In this document: positions 51,557 to 61,416 of the stretch, piece after piece
How the letters are laid out: each line of letters begins with the position of its first letter
Position numbering within the stretch: the first letter of the stretch is position 1
From: Bradyrhizobium sp. sGM-13
GTDB taxonomy: Bacteria > Pseudomonadota > Alphaproteobacteria > Rhizobiales > Xanthobacteraceae
NCBI RefSeq assembly: GCF_018398875.1
Contig: NZ_JAGWDK010000027.1
Location: forward strand, 21,781-85,780
Direction of reading: 5' to 3'
Length of the DNA: 64,000 bases
Made by a program: the position numbers and the translations under genes
The notes under the pieces: generated by a model
The model's database searches: none
The model's input: the letters and a program-made list of their open reading frames with translations, nothing else
What the model was told of the DNA's origin: nothing

Positions 51557-52483
51557 ATGAGCCCACGCATTTCCTGGGAAGGCGTCTTCCCGGCCGTCAC
51601 CACGCAATTCAATGACGACCTGTCGCTCAATATCGATGCGACCGCCAAGGTCATGGACGGCCTGATCCGCGACGGCGTTTCCGGATTGATCGTCTGCGGG
51701 TCCGTCGGCGAGAACACCTCGCTGGAGCGCAAGGAGAAGGTTGCGATCATGGAAGCCGCGAAATCCGTCGCCGCGGGTCGCGTACCCGTGCTGTGCGGCA
51801 TCGCCGAGTTCACGACCGCCTTCGCCGTCGAAACTGCCAAGCAAGCGGCGCGCGTCGGCATTGACGGCGTGATGGTGATGCCTGCGCTGGTCTATTCGTC
51901 CAAACCGCACGAGACTGCCGCACATTTCCGCGCGGTCGCCACGGCGACCGACCTGCCGGTGATGCTCTACAATAACCCGCCGATCTACAAGAACGACGTC
52001 ACGCCGGACATTCTGGCCTCGCTCGCCGACGTCGAGACCGTCGTCTGCTTCAAGGACTCCTCCGGCGACACACGGCGCTTCATCGACACCCGCAACATGG
52101 TTGGCGACCGCTTCGTCCTGTTCGCCGGCCTCGACGACGTCATCGTCGAGAGCGTGGCCATGGGCGCGGTTGGCTGGGTCTCCGGCATGTCGAACGCCTT
52201 CCCGCGCGAGGGCGAGACCTTGTTCCGCCTCGCCAAGGCGGGGCGTTATGCCGAGGCGATGCCGCTGTACGAATGGTTCATGCCGCTGTTGCACCTCGAT
52301 GCCCGTCCAGACCTCGTCCAGTGCATCAAGCTCTGCGAGCACATCATGGGCCGCGGCACCGCGCTGACCCGTCCGCCGCGGCTGGCGCTGCTGCCGCACG
52401 AGAAGGCCGAGGTCGAAGCGATGATGGCGAAAGCGCTCAAGAACCGGCCGATGCTGCCGAACGTCGGCCTAAAGGCCGCGTAA
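51557..52483 (+). CDS. DapA/NAL-family aldolase-type enzyme
   Basis: A 308-residue TIM-barrel Schiff-base enzyme. It has VCGSVGENTSLERKEK (the GxxGE motif), the catalytic Tyr in MLYNNPP and the Schiff-base lysine in CFKDSSGDTRR (Lys166). The C-terminal half differs from lysine-pathway DapA, and the TRAP genes upstream point to catabolism of an imported acid, for example a sialic, hydroxyproline-derived or 2-keto-3-deoxy acid. It starts 76 bases after dctP and is convergent with the HMG-CoA lyase gene. The substrate is not identifiable by sequence. Confidence 0.88.
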   Translation: MSPRISWEGVFPAVTTQFNDDLSLNIDATAKVMDGLIRDGVSGLIVCGSVGENTSLERKEKVAIMEAAKSVAAGRVPVLCGIAEFTTAFAVETAKQAARVGIDGVMVMPALVYSSKPHETAAHFRAVATATDLPVMLYNNPPIYKNDVTPDILASLADVETVVCFKDSSGDTRRFIDTRNMVGDRFVLFAGLDDVIVESVAMGAVGWVSGMSNAFPREGETLFRLAKAGRYAEAMPLYEWFMPLLHLDARPDLVQCIKLCEHIMGRGTALTRPPRLALLPHEKAEVEAMMAKALKNRPMLPNVGLKAA

Positions 52484-52488
52484 GCGGC

Positions 52489-53397
52489 CTACTTGGCCGC
52501 CCGTGCCTTCGCGTTCAACGCCGCCGCGACGCGGCTGACCGGCGGGCGGCCGATCAGCCCGCTCACGACATTGGTCGCTGCCACCAGCTTCGCCATGTCG
52601 ACACCGGTGGCGATGCCCATGCCTTCGAGCATATAGACCACATCCTCCGTCGCGACGTTTCCTGTCGCGCCGGGGGCGTAGGGGCAACCGCCGAGACCGC
52701 CGGCGGCCGAATCGATCACGCGGCAGCCTTCCTCTATCCCGGCATAAAGATTGGCGAGCGCCTGGCCGTAGGTATCGTGGAAATGCATCGCCAGATTGGC
52801 CATCGGCACATGGCCGGCGACCGCGCGCAATAGCTGCCGCGCCTTCAAGGGCGTGCCGACGCCGATCGTATCGCCGAGCGAGATTTCGTAACAGCCGAGA
52901 TCCCACAACACCTTTGCGACATCGACCACAGCCTGCGGCTTGATCTCGCCCTCATAGGGACAGCCGAGCACGGTGGAGATGTATCCGCGCACCCTGACGC
53001 CATCGGCCCTGGCGCGGGCGAGCACCGGCTTGAAGCGCTCGATCGATTCCGAGATCGAACAATTGATGTTGGCGCGGGAAAAGCTTTCCGACGCCGCAGC
53101 GAATACCGCGATCAGTTTGGCGCCGGCGGCCTGAGAAGCCTCATAGCCCTTCTCGTTCGGCACCAATACCGGGAGTTCGCAATTCGTATGATGGCTGACG
53201 CCCCGCAACACCTCGGCCGATCCGACCATCTGCGGGATCGCCTTTGGAGAGACGAAGGCGCCGACCTCGACGGTGTGGAGGCCCGCGCCGATCAATGCCT
53301 CAATGAACGCGATCCGGTCGGCGACGCTGATTGGCGTCTTCTCGTTCTGCAGCCCATCGCGCGGGCCGACCTCGACAATGTGAACGCCATCGCTCAT
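52489..53397 (-). CDS. liuE: Hydroxymethylglutaryl-CoA lyase
   Basis: A 302-residue enzyme that cleaves HMG-CoA to acetoacetate and acetyl-CoA, the last step of leucine breakdown. HIVEVGPRDGLQNEKTPISV contains the catalytic Arg-Asp, HFHDTYGQALANLYAGIEEG the metal-binding His residues, and GGCPYAPGATGNVATED is the family signature with the catalytic Cys. The ATG at 53397 overlaps the mccA stop as ATGA. It ends the four-gene leucine operon on the minus strand. Confidence 0.95.
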   Translation of the reverse strand: MSDGVHIVEVGPRDGLQNEKTPISVADRIAFIEALIGAGLHTVEVGAFVSPKAIPQMVGSAEVLRGVSHHTNCELPVLVPNEKGYEASQAAGAKLIAVFAAASESFSRANINCSISESIERFKPVLARARADGVRVRGYISTVLGCPYEGEIKPQAVVDVAKVLWDLGCYEISLGDTIGVGTPLKARQLLRAVAGHVPMANLAMHFHDTYGQALANLYAGIEEGCRVIDSAAGGLGGCPYAPGATGNVATEDVVYMLEGMGIATGVDMAKLVAATNVVSGLIGRPPVSRVAAALNAKARAAK

Positions 53398-55406
53398 GAC
53401 GCTACCGCCGGTTCGATTTCGGCAAGTTCGACGCCTTCGCCGACGATATCGCCGACCTTGCACCTGATTTTCGTCAACACGCCCGCAAACGGCGCGCGCA
53501 GGGTCTGCTCCATCTTCATGACTTCCAGCGTCAGGATCGCCGCGCCCTTCTCCAGCGTCGCGCCTTCCTCGGCCAGCAGCGCCACCACGGTCCCCGGCAG
53601 CGGCGCCACGATCTTGTCCTCGCCAACCTGCTCCTCGGTCTCGCCGCCGAACGGATCGATCCAATGCAGATCGAAGCGGCCGTTCCGGGTGCGGAGGTAA
53701 AGCTCGTGGCCTTCGATCACCGCCGTGACGCGTGATTTTATGCCCTCGATCGTCAGATCGAAACTGCCTTCTTCCGCGGGCGAGGTCGCGACAATGAACT
53801 CGTGCTTGCCGATGGTCAGTTTCGACGGACCATCGCCATAGTGCAGCGTCACCTTCTGCTCGGTGCCCTGCCCCTGACGGAACGAGAACATCCGCTTCCG
53901 CTGGCCGACCGGCATCCACCCAAACGTCTGCCAGGGTGAATGCGCTTGCTTCCGCGCAGCGTTCTGCTCATCGACAACAATTGCCGCAACCGCGGCACAA
54001 AGCTCGAGATCCCCTGCCGTTCCCGTGGACTCCGTAAGCTTCTTCAACTCGCGCTCGATGAAGCCGGTGTCGATGGTATTGGCGCGCACCTGCGGGTGCG
54101 TCACCAGCGCGGACAGGAACGGAATGTTGGTGACGATGCCGCGGACGTCGGTCTCTTCCAGCCCACGGTTCAGCCGCTCGATCGCCGCCTGGCGGGTCGG
54201 CGCCCATGCAATGACCTTGGCAAGCATCGCATCGTAGTATGGCGACACCGCATCGCCGCTGCGGTAGCCTGCATCGATCCGCAGACCGTCGACCGCCTCA
54301 GGCGTGCGCCAGGTCCTGATCCGACCGACTGACGGCATAAAATTCTTCTGCGGATTTTCGGCATAGACCCGCGCCTCGATGGCGTGTCCGTTCAGCTTGA
54401 TCTCGTTCTGCGCCAGCGGCAGCGTTTCACCGAACGCCACCCGCAACTGCCATTCGACGAGATCGACGCCGGTGATGAGCTCGGTCACGGGATGTTCGAC
54501 CTGCAGGCGGGTGTTCATCTCGATGAAGAACACGTCCTTGCCGTCGGAGACGAATTCGATGGTGCCGGCGCCGACATAATTGACCGCGGCAGCCGCCTTG
54601 CGCGCAGCCGCACAGACCGCTTCGCGTTGCTTGGAGTCCAGCGTCGGCGACGGCGCCTCCTCGATCACCTTCTGGTGCCGCCGCTGCAGTGTGCATTCGC
54701 GCTCCCAGAGCGAGAGCAGATTGCCGTGGCTGTCGCCAATGATTTGCACCTCGATGTGCCGGGGGTTTTGCACGAATTTCTCGATCAGCATGCGATCGTC
54801 GCCGAACGCAGCCTTCGCTTCGCGCTTGGCGCTGACGATCGCCGCCGCAAGCTCTCCGGCCGAATTGACCACGCGCATGCCCCGCCCGCCGCCGCCGGCG
54901 GAAGCCTTGACCAGCACGGGGAATCCGATCTTCTCGGCGGCCTTGGCAAGCGTCGCCTCGTCCTGGGCCTCGCCGTGATACCCGGGCACCAACGGCACGC
55001 CAGCCTTTTCCATCAGCGCTTTCGAGCCGGACTTCGAGCCCATCGCCGTCATCATCTCGGCCGTCGGACCGACGAACACCAACCCCGCATTAAGACACGC
55101 CTGAGCGAATTCGGCATTTTCAGACAGAAAGCCGTAGCCGGGATGCACCGCCTCAGCGCCGGTCTGGCGCGCCGCGTCGATCACGCGCTCGATGTTGAGA
55201 TAGCTGTCGCGCGCACGCGCCGGCCCGAGCAGCACGGCCTCGTCGGCCATGGCGACGTGCATGGCGTCGCGGTCGGCCTCGGAGTAGACGGCGACGGTAC
55301 GCAGGCCCAAGGCACGCGCGGAGCGGATCACACGGCAGGCAATCTCGCCGCGGTTGGCGATCAGCAGTGTGCGAAAACGCCGGTAAAGTTTCGAGCGGTC
55401 CATCAT
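53394..55406 (-). CDS. liuD: Methylcrotonyl-CoA carboxylase, biotin-containing alpha subunit
   Basis: A 670-residue biotin carboxylase and biotin carrier. The biotin carboxylase domain (TLLIANRGEIACRVIRSARA, the ATP-grasp loop KASAGGGGRGM, ERECTLQRRHQKVIEEAPSP, FIEMNTRLQVEHPVTEL) covers about the first 450 residues. The C-terminal biotinyl domain has EVMKMEQ with the biotin Lys near 631. The ATG at 55406 overlaps the stop of the beta subunit gene by one base. It carboxylates 3-methylcrotonyl-CoA in leucine degradation together with the next protein. Confidence 0.94.
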   Translation of the reverse strand: MMDRSKLYRRFRTLLIANRGEIACRVIRSARALGLRTVAVYSEADRDAMHVAMADEAVLLGPARARDSYLNIERVIDAARQTGAEAVHPGYGFLSENAEFAQACLNAGLVFVGPTAEMMTAMGSKSGSKALMEKAGVPLVPGYHGEAQDEATLAKAAEKIGFPVLVKASAGGGGRGMRVVNSAGELAAAIVSAKREAKAAFGDDRMLIEKFVQNPRHIEVQIIGDSHGNLLSLWERECTLQRRHQKVIEEAPSPTLDSKQREAVCAAARKAAAAVNYVGAGTIEFVSDGKDVFFIEMNTRLQVEHPVTELITGVDLVEWQLRVAFGETLPLAQNEIKLNGHAIEARVYAENPQKNFMPSVGRIRTWRTPEAVDGLRIDAGYRSGDAVSPYYDAMLAKVIAWAPTRQAAIERLNRGLEETDVRGIVTNIPFLSALVTHPQVRANTIDTGFIERELKKLTESTGTAGDLELCAAVAAIVVDEQNAARKQAHSPWQTFGWMPVGQRKRMFSFRQGQGTEQKVTLHYGDGPSKLTIGKHEFIVATSPAEEGSFDLTIEGIKSRVTAVIEGHELYLRTRNGRFDLHWIDPFGGETEEQVGEDKIVAPLPGTVVALLAEEGATLEKGAAILTLEVMKMEQTLRAPFAGVLTKIRCKVGDIVGEGVELAEIEPAVAS

Positions 55407-57010
55407 CACATCCTGAACAAGCCAAACTTCGTGGGTTCAATCGGCGCGTTGGCCGCGGCGGACAACCCAAGGCCCAGCACCAGGCGGGTGTCGGCGGGAT
55501 CGATCACGCCATCATCCCACAGCCGCGCGGTGGCATAATAGGGATTACCCTGGCTTTCATACTGGGCACGGATCGGTGCGCGGAACTTGTCCTCTTCCTC
55601 GGCCGACCAGCTTTCGCCCTTCGCCTCGATATTGTCGCGGCGGACCTGGCTCAGCACCATGGAAGCCTGCTCGCCGCCCATTACCGAAATACGCGCGTTT
55701 GGCCACATCCAGAGGAAGCGCGGAGAATAGGCGCGGCCAGACATGCCGTAATTCCCGGCACCATAGGAGCCGCCGATCACGACAGTGAATTTCGGCACGC
55801 CGGCGGTCGCGACCGCCGTCACCAGCTTGGCGCCGTCGCGCGCGATGCCGCCGGCCTCGTATTTCTTGCCGACCATGAAGCCGGTAATGTTCTGCAAAAA
55901 CACCAGCGGAATATTGCGCTGGCAGCACAGCTCGATGAAGTGCGCGCCCTTCAGCGAACTCTCGCTGAACAGGATGCCGTTGTTGGCGATGATGCCGACC
56001 GGGTAGCCCCAGATGTGAGCGAAGCCGCAAATCAGCGTCGCGCCATAGAGCTTCTTGAACTCGTCGAACTCCGAGCCGTCGACGATCCGCGCGATGATGT
56101 CGTGCACGTCGAACGGCTTTCTGCCGTCGGCAGGGACGACGCCATAGATTTCCTCGGCGGGAAACAGCGGCTCCCGCGGCTCGCGCATGTTCAGCACCGC
56201 GCGCGTCGGCGGCCTCAGCGTGGCGACGATGCGCCGCGCGATTCCGATCGCATGTGCATCGTTCTGCGCATAGTGATCGGTGACGCCGGAGTGGCGGGAA
56301 TGCACGTCGGCGCCGCCGAGCTCTTCGGCGGATACCACCTCGCCGGTCGCGGCCTTCACCAGCGGCGGGCCGCCGAGAAAGATGGTGCCCTGATTGCGCA
56401 CGATGATGCTCTCGTCCGACATCGCCGGCACATAAGCGCCGCCTGCGGTGCAGGAGCCCATTACGATCGCGATCTGCGGAATGCCCTGTGAGGACATCTG
56501 CGCCTGGTTATAGAAGATCCGGCCGAAATGCCGCTCGTCCGGAAAGATTTCGTCCTGCATCGGCAGGAAGGCGCCGCCGGAATCGACCATGTAGACGCAG
56601 GGCAGATTGTTCTGGCGCGCGATATCCTGCGCGCGCAGATGCTTCTTCACCGTCATCGGATAATAGGTGCCGCCCTTGATGGTGGCGTCGTTGGCGACGA
56701 TCACGCATTCGCGGCCCGAAATGCGCCCCACCCCGGTAATGACGCTCGCAGAATGGACGTCGCCGCCATAGAGCCCGTGGGCCGCGAGCGGCGATAGTTC
56801 GAGAAACGCCGTGCCTGGATCGACCAGCAGGTCGACGCGCTCGCGCGCCAGCATCTTGCCCCTCGATGTATGCCGCTTGCGAGACACCTCGCCGCCGCCG
56901 CCGGCGACCACCTTGAGCTTCTCGCGCAGTTCGGTCACGAGACCCCGCATCACGTCGGCATTGCGGGCAAACTCGGAGGATGAAGGATCGATGGTGGAAT
57001 GAAGCGGCAT
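55406..57010 (-). CDS. liuB: Methylcrotonyl-CoA carboxylase, carboxyltransferase beta subunit
   Basis: A 534-residue carboxyltransferase, matching the usual MCC beta length. MRGLVTELREKLKVVAGGGG leads into GTAFLELSPLAAHGLYGGDV. The acyl-CoA binding region GSCTAGGAYVPAMSDESIIV and GGPPLVKAATGEVVSAEELG and the second crotonase-like half with GGSYGAGNYGMSGRAYSPRF are typical. It acts with the alpha subunit as a dodecamer. It lies 113 bases after the isovaleryl-CoA dehydrogenase gene, on the same strand. Confidence 0.95.
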   Translation of the reverse strand: MPLHSTIDPSSSEFARNADVMRGLVTELREKLKVVAGGGGEVSRKRHTSRGKMLARERVDLLVDPGTAFLELSPLAAHGLYGGDVHSASVITGVGRISGRECVIVANDATIKGGTYYPMTVKKHLRAQDIARQNNLPCVYMVDSGGAFLPMQDEIFPDERHFGRIFYNQAQMSSQGIPQIAIVMGSCTAGGAYVPAMSDESIIVRNQGTIFLGGPPLVKAATGEVVSAEELGGADVHSRHSGVTDHYAQNDAHAIGIARRIVATLRPPTRAVLNMREPREPLFPAEEIYGVVPADGRKPFDVHDIIARIVDGSEFDEFKKLYGATLICGFAHIWGYPVGIIANNGILFSESSLKGAHFIELCCQRNIPLVFLQNITGFMVGKKYEAGGIARDGAKLVTAVATAGVPKFTVVIGGSYGAGNYGMSGRAYSPRFLWMWPNARISVMGGEQASMVLSQVRRDNIEAKGESWSAEEEDKFRAPIRAQYESQGNPYYATARLWDDGVIDPADTRLVLGLGLSAAANAPIEPTKFGLFRM

Positions 57011-57123
57011 GATCGGCGTTTTCTTTGGATGCGAGGGAGCCGTTGGAATGGCTTCAGGACGGCCGGAGCTTAACGTTCGAGGAAGATATGACAGCCTGTA
57101 TCATCTTTGCCTCGGTGTGAAGT

Positions 57124-58296
<1,173 letters not shown>

Positions 58297-58321
58297 TGAT
58301 TTCCTCCGATGTCTTAGAATT

Positions 58322-58337
58322 AAACGATCATACGTTT
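58322..58337. promoter_or_regulatory. Near-palindrome in the ivd/tetR gap, possible TetR operator
   Basis: AAACGATCATACGTTT has mirror arms AAACG and CGTTT, 26 bases upstream of the ivd start. A second ACGATC occurs at 58425-58430 within ACGA-tcgcttgc-TCGT, nearer the regulator gene. The position suits autoregulation and control of ivd by the adjacent TetR protein. Confidence 0.5.
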
Positions 58338-58478
58338 TTTTACTATCCTCGCAAGTGGAACCAACTGGGGCTCAAATGGACGCTCCAGCTAGTTGAAATT
58401 ACTATCTTTTCGTGCCAAATTTATACGATCGCTTGCTCGTTTCCAGAACGGCGAACGCCTTCCACTCTTAGAGGTCCA

Positions 58479-59147
58479 ATGGCGCGGACGATCGGCTCAC
58501 ACGGCCCCAAGACGATGGAGGCGATCCGCAAAGCCGGGCTGCGCCTGATCTTCGAGCACGGCTACGCGGCGATGAGCCTGCGCCAGCTTGCGGCCGAAGT
58601 CGGGATCCAGTCGGGCTCGCTCTACAACCACATCTCGACCAAGCAGGAATTCCTGTTCGTCCTGATACGGGACCACATCAACGAGCTGCTGCGCCAGCTC
58701 GATCGAGCCCTGCTCGGGAAACAGGGGCCGGCCGACAAGCTCCGCGCCTTCGTCGCCTTTCACGTCAGCTACCACATGACCAAAAAGCGCGAGGTCTTCA
58801 TCGCCAATTCCGAGCTGCGAAGCCTGGAGCCGAAGAACTACCAGGAGATCGTGGCGCTGCGCGGCGCCTATGAGCGGCGGCTTGCGGAAATTCTCACCGA
58901 GGGTGTCACGGAAGGCGAGTTCGAGGTCGTTGACATCCAGGTGGCGACGTTTGCGATCCTGTCGCTCCTGACCGGCCTCACTGCCTGGTACCGGCCCGGC
59001 GGGCGGCTCACCAAGGAGGCGATCGTCGCCGCCCATGAGAAGCTGGTACTATCGGGCGTCTCTCCCAGCGCGACGCCTGCGCGGGCGCAAACCAAGCGCG
59101 CGCCCTCCCCTGATGTTACGGCTCGCGGCAGGCCGGAGGGCGGATGA
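58479..59147 (+). CDS. TetR/AcrR-family regulator of the leucine degradation operon (inferred)
   Basis: A 222-residue repressor-type protein. The DNA-binding domain (TMEAIRKAGLRLIFEHGYAA, then MSLRQLAAEVGIQSGSLYNH, ISTKQEFLFVLI) is standard. The C-terminal ligand domain (HVSYHMTKKREVFIANSELR) resembles regulators of fatty acid and branched-chain acyl-CoA breakdown. The ATG at 58479 follows GAGG; upstream frame to 58287 is not coding-like. It is divergent from ivd with palindromes between, so acyl-CoA-responsive control of that operon is likely. The last 25 residues are basic and unstructured. Confidence 0.9.
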   Translation: MARTIGSHGPKTMEAIRKAGLRLIFEHGYAAMSLRQLAAEVGIQSGSLYNHISTKQEFLFVLIRDHINELLRQLDRALLGKQGPADKLRAFVAFHVSYHMTKKREVFIANSELRSLEPKNYQEIVALRGAYERRLAEILTEGVTEGEFEVVDIQVATFAILSLLTGLTAWYRPGGRLTKEAIVAAHEKLVLSGVSPSATPARAQTKRAPSPDVTARGRPEGG

Positions 59148-59154
59148 GGTGCCG

Positions 59155-59652
59155 ATGACGGAACGTCAACCCCTCGACGAATTCGATCTGAAAATCCTGT
59201 CCGAGTTGCAGAAGGACGGACGCATCCGCAACAATGAGCTGGCTGACAGGGTCGGCCTCTCGGAGCCTCCGTGCCGGCGGCGCGTTCGGTCCTTGCGCGA
59301 GCGCGGCTATGTCAGCGCAATCAGAGCCACGCTCGACGAAAAGCTCCTTGGTTACGAGGTTATTTCCTACGTATTGATTCAGTTGCAGAGCCAGGCTCAG
59401 GCGACGTTACAGGCGTTCGAAAAATCGATCACGGCAATACCGCTGGTCCAGCAGAGCTGGCGCATTTCGGGTGACGCCGATTATCTGCTCAAATGCGTGG
59501 CGCGAAACGTCGAGGGCATGCACCAGCAGCTTCTGCAATTTTCAGCGATGCCCGAGGTCCGCAACATCAGGACCTTCCCGGTGCTTGGCGTCGCCAAGGA
59601 TGCGCCGCTGCCCATATCCCCAAATCCGGCGACATCCCACCCGGCACCATAG
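59155..59652 (+). CDS. Lrp/AsnC-family regulator
   Basis: A 165-residue feast/famine regulator. The N-terminal HTH (DEFDLKILSELQKDGRIRNN, ELADRVGLSEPPCRRRVRSL) is followed by the RAM ligand domain (ISYVLIQLQSQAQATLQAFE, WRISGDADYLLKCVARNVEG). GAGG precedes the ATG, which lies 7 bases after the TetR stop, so the two regulators are co-transcribed. Lrp proteins often sense leucine, which fits a locus for leucine breakdown; this link is an inference. The C-terminal tail (PISPNPATSHPAP) is longer than usual. Confidence 0.92.
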   Translation: MTERQPLDEFDLKILSELQKDGRIRNNELADRVGLSEPPCRRRVRSLRERGYVSAIRATLDEKLLGYEVISYVLIQLQSQAQATLQAFEKSITAIPLVQQSWRISGDADYLLKCVARNVEGMHQQLLQFSAMPEVRNIRTFPVLGVAKDAPLPISPNPATSHPAP

Positions 59653-59706
59653 CCTCGCCCGCAACGCGGCCGCGTCGCGACCGAAAAGCGTTCCGGCCGG
59701 GCTCTC

Positions 59707-60012
59707 TCAGTGGGTCCAGGGCTCGCCGCGCTTGAAGGCGAAATTGTCGGCGTAAGCGGCCGGCCGGCGCACCGAATCCTTGGGCTCGATCACCTGGTAG
59801 GCGATGCCCTTGCGCTCGCAATAGGCGATCGCGTCTTCCTTGGTGTCGAAGCGCAAGGTGACCTGCTGCTTCATGTCGGAGGACGAGGTCCAGCCCATCA
59901 GCGGCTCGATTGCCTGTGGCTGCTCGGGCTCGTAGTCGAGTTGCCATTCCTGGGTCTTGGCCCTTCCCGATTGCATCGCGTTCTTGGCAGGCTTGAAAAT
60001 GCGGGCGGTCAT
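59707..60012 (-). CDS. NDUFS4-like ETC complex I accessory subunit
   Basis: A 101-residue protein of the NDUFS4 (18-kDa) family, an accessory subunit of NADH:ubiquinone oxidoreductase in alphaproteobacteria and mitochondria. ARIFKPAKNAMQSGRAKTQE, then WQLDYEPEQPQAIEPLMGWT with the conserved MGWTSS, and TKEDAIAYCERKGIAYQVIE are diagnostic. The end FKRGEPWTH is typical. As in relatives it lies apart from the nuo operon. It is convergent with the lrp gene. Confidence 0.93.
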   Translation of the reverse strand: MTARIFKPAKNAMQSGRAKTQEWQLDYEPEQPQAIEPLMGWTSSSDMKQQVTLRFDTKEDAIAYCERKGIAYQVIEPKDSVRRPAAYADNFAFKRGEPWTH

Positions 60013-60240
60013 CGGATGGTCGGGTCCTCAAGCGATTGCGACATGGAAGCGTTTGGTGGAAACGGCCGGGATAGTATAGAGACACCTTTCAGGAATTTGA
60101 TCGGTGATTCCGGAAGCCCGGATGTACCATTTCCGTACCGGTATAGTCATTATGCCGTACTGTGACAATCCAGGGCCATCCGGCGCCCGGGACCCGGTCT
60201 TGCGGCGCGATCTTCCCGAAAGCATCACGAAGCGGCACCC

Positions 60241-61386
60241 ATGAAAATCAACGCCACCCTGCCCGACAAAGGACGCGACCTCCGGCTCGACCTGTTTCGC
60301 GGGGTCGCGAACTGGTGGATCTATCTGGATCATATCCCGGATAACGTCGTAAACTGGATCACCGTCCGGAATTACGGGTTTAGTGACGCCGCCGACCTGT
60401 TCGTCTTCATTTCCGGCTATACCGCCTCGTTTGTCTATGCGCGGATGATGCTCGAACGCGGCTTCATTGTCGGCGCCACGCGGCTGACCAAGCGGGTCTG
60501 GCAGCTCTATGTCGCCCACATCATCCTGTTCGTGATCTATATCGCCTCGATCAGTTATCTGGCGCTGCGCTTTGGCGACTCCGAACTGGTCAACGATTTC
60601 AATGTAGCCGTCCTGGTCGACAATGCGACCGAAACGCTGCGACAGGGATTGTTCCTGAAGTTCAAGCCGGTCAATCTGGACGTGCTGCCGCTCTACATCG
60701 TGCTGATGGGGCTGTTCCCGCCGGTACTGTGGATCATGCTGCGGCAGCCCAACTGGACCCTTGCGGCCGCGATCGCGCTGTGGCTGGTGTCGCGGCAGAC
60801 GGGATGGAACCTGCCCGCCTATCCGGTCGGCACCTGGTACTTCAATCCGTTCGCCTGGCAGTTGCTGTTCGTGTTCGGCGCATGGTGCGCGCTCGGCGGC
60901 GCTCGCAAGAACATGCACATCATCAACGCGCCGGTCACGCTGTATTTGTGCATCGCCTATTTGATCCTGGCGCTGGTCATGACCATGGCCGGCAGGTTTC
61001 CGACGTTCGGCGAGCTGTTCCCGCAGTGGCTCTATTCGATGTTCAACCCGAACGACAAGACCAACCTCGCCCCCTACCGCTTCCTGCACTTCGTGGCGAT
61101 CGTGATCCTGGTGATCCGCTTCGTGCCGAAGGAATGGCCGGGGCTGGAGTGGAGGATTTTCGATCCGCTGGTCGTCTGCGGCCAGCAGTCGCTCGCCGTG
61201 TTCTGCGTCGGCGTGTTCCTGTCGTTCGTCGGCCACTTCGAACTGTCTATGAGCTCGGGCTCGCTGTTCGCGCAGATCTTCGTCAGCGTGACCGGCATCG
61301 CGATCATGACCATCGTGGCCTATTACATTTCCTGGTCGAAGCGGCAGGACAAGCCACTCAAGCCGGCAGCGCCGAAAGCCGCCTGA
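60241..61386 (+). CDS. opgC: OpgC-type membrane acyltransferase
   Basis: A 381-residue protein with about ten spans of the OpgC family, which adds succinyl groups to periplasmic glucans in several proteobacteria. RDLRLDLFRGVANWWIYLDH, the following NVVNWITVRNYGFSDAADLF and VFISGYTASFVYARMMLERG are the conserved N-terminal block with acyltransferase His/Asp candidates. YPVGTWYFNPFAWQLLFVFG is also typical. Modification of a glucan is the expected role; glucan synthesis genes are not nearby. It is convergent with the carbamoyltransferase gene. Confidence 0.9.
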   Translation: MKINATLPDKGRDLRLDLFRGVANWWIYLDHIPDNVVNWITVRNYGFSDAADLFVFISGYTASFVYARMMLERGFIVGATRLTKRVWQLYVAHIILFVIYIASISYLALRFGDSELVNDFNVAVLVDNATETLRQGLFLKFKPVNLDVLPLYIVLMGLFPPVLWIMLRQPNWTLAAAIALWLVSRQTGWNLPAYPVGTWYFNPFAWQLLFVFGAWCALGGARKNMHIINAPVTLYLCIAYLILALVMTMAGRFPTFGELFPQWLYSMFNPNDKTNLAPYRFLHFVAIVILVIRFVPKEWPGLEWRIFDPLVVCGQQSLAVFCVGVFLSFVGHFELSMSSGSLFAQIFVSVTGIAIMTIVAYYISWSKRQDKPLKPAAPKAA

Positions 61387-61398
61387 GCGGCTTTCGGC
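61371..61398. terminator. Hairpin between convergent opgC and carbamoyltransferase genes
   Basis: GCCGAAAGCCGC and GCGGCTTTCGGC form a perfect 12-base stem with a four-base loop. The opgC stop codon lies in the loop. There is no T-tract, so this is a possible bidirectional terminator of the factor-assisted kind. Confidence 0.55.
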
Positions 61399-61416
61399 TG
61401 AATCGCGGCAACCGGT

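Noticed and set aside
60028..61236. 402-codon minus-strand frame opposite opgC
   Set aside because: Asp/Gln/Arg-rich shadow sequence with no motif; opgC on the plus strand is well supported.
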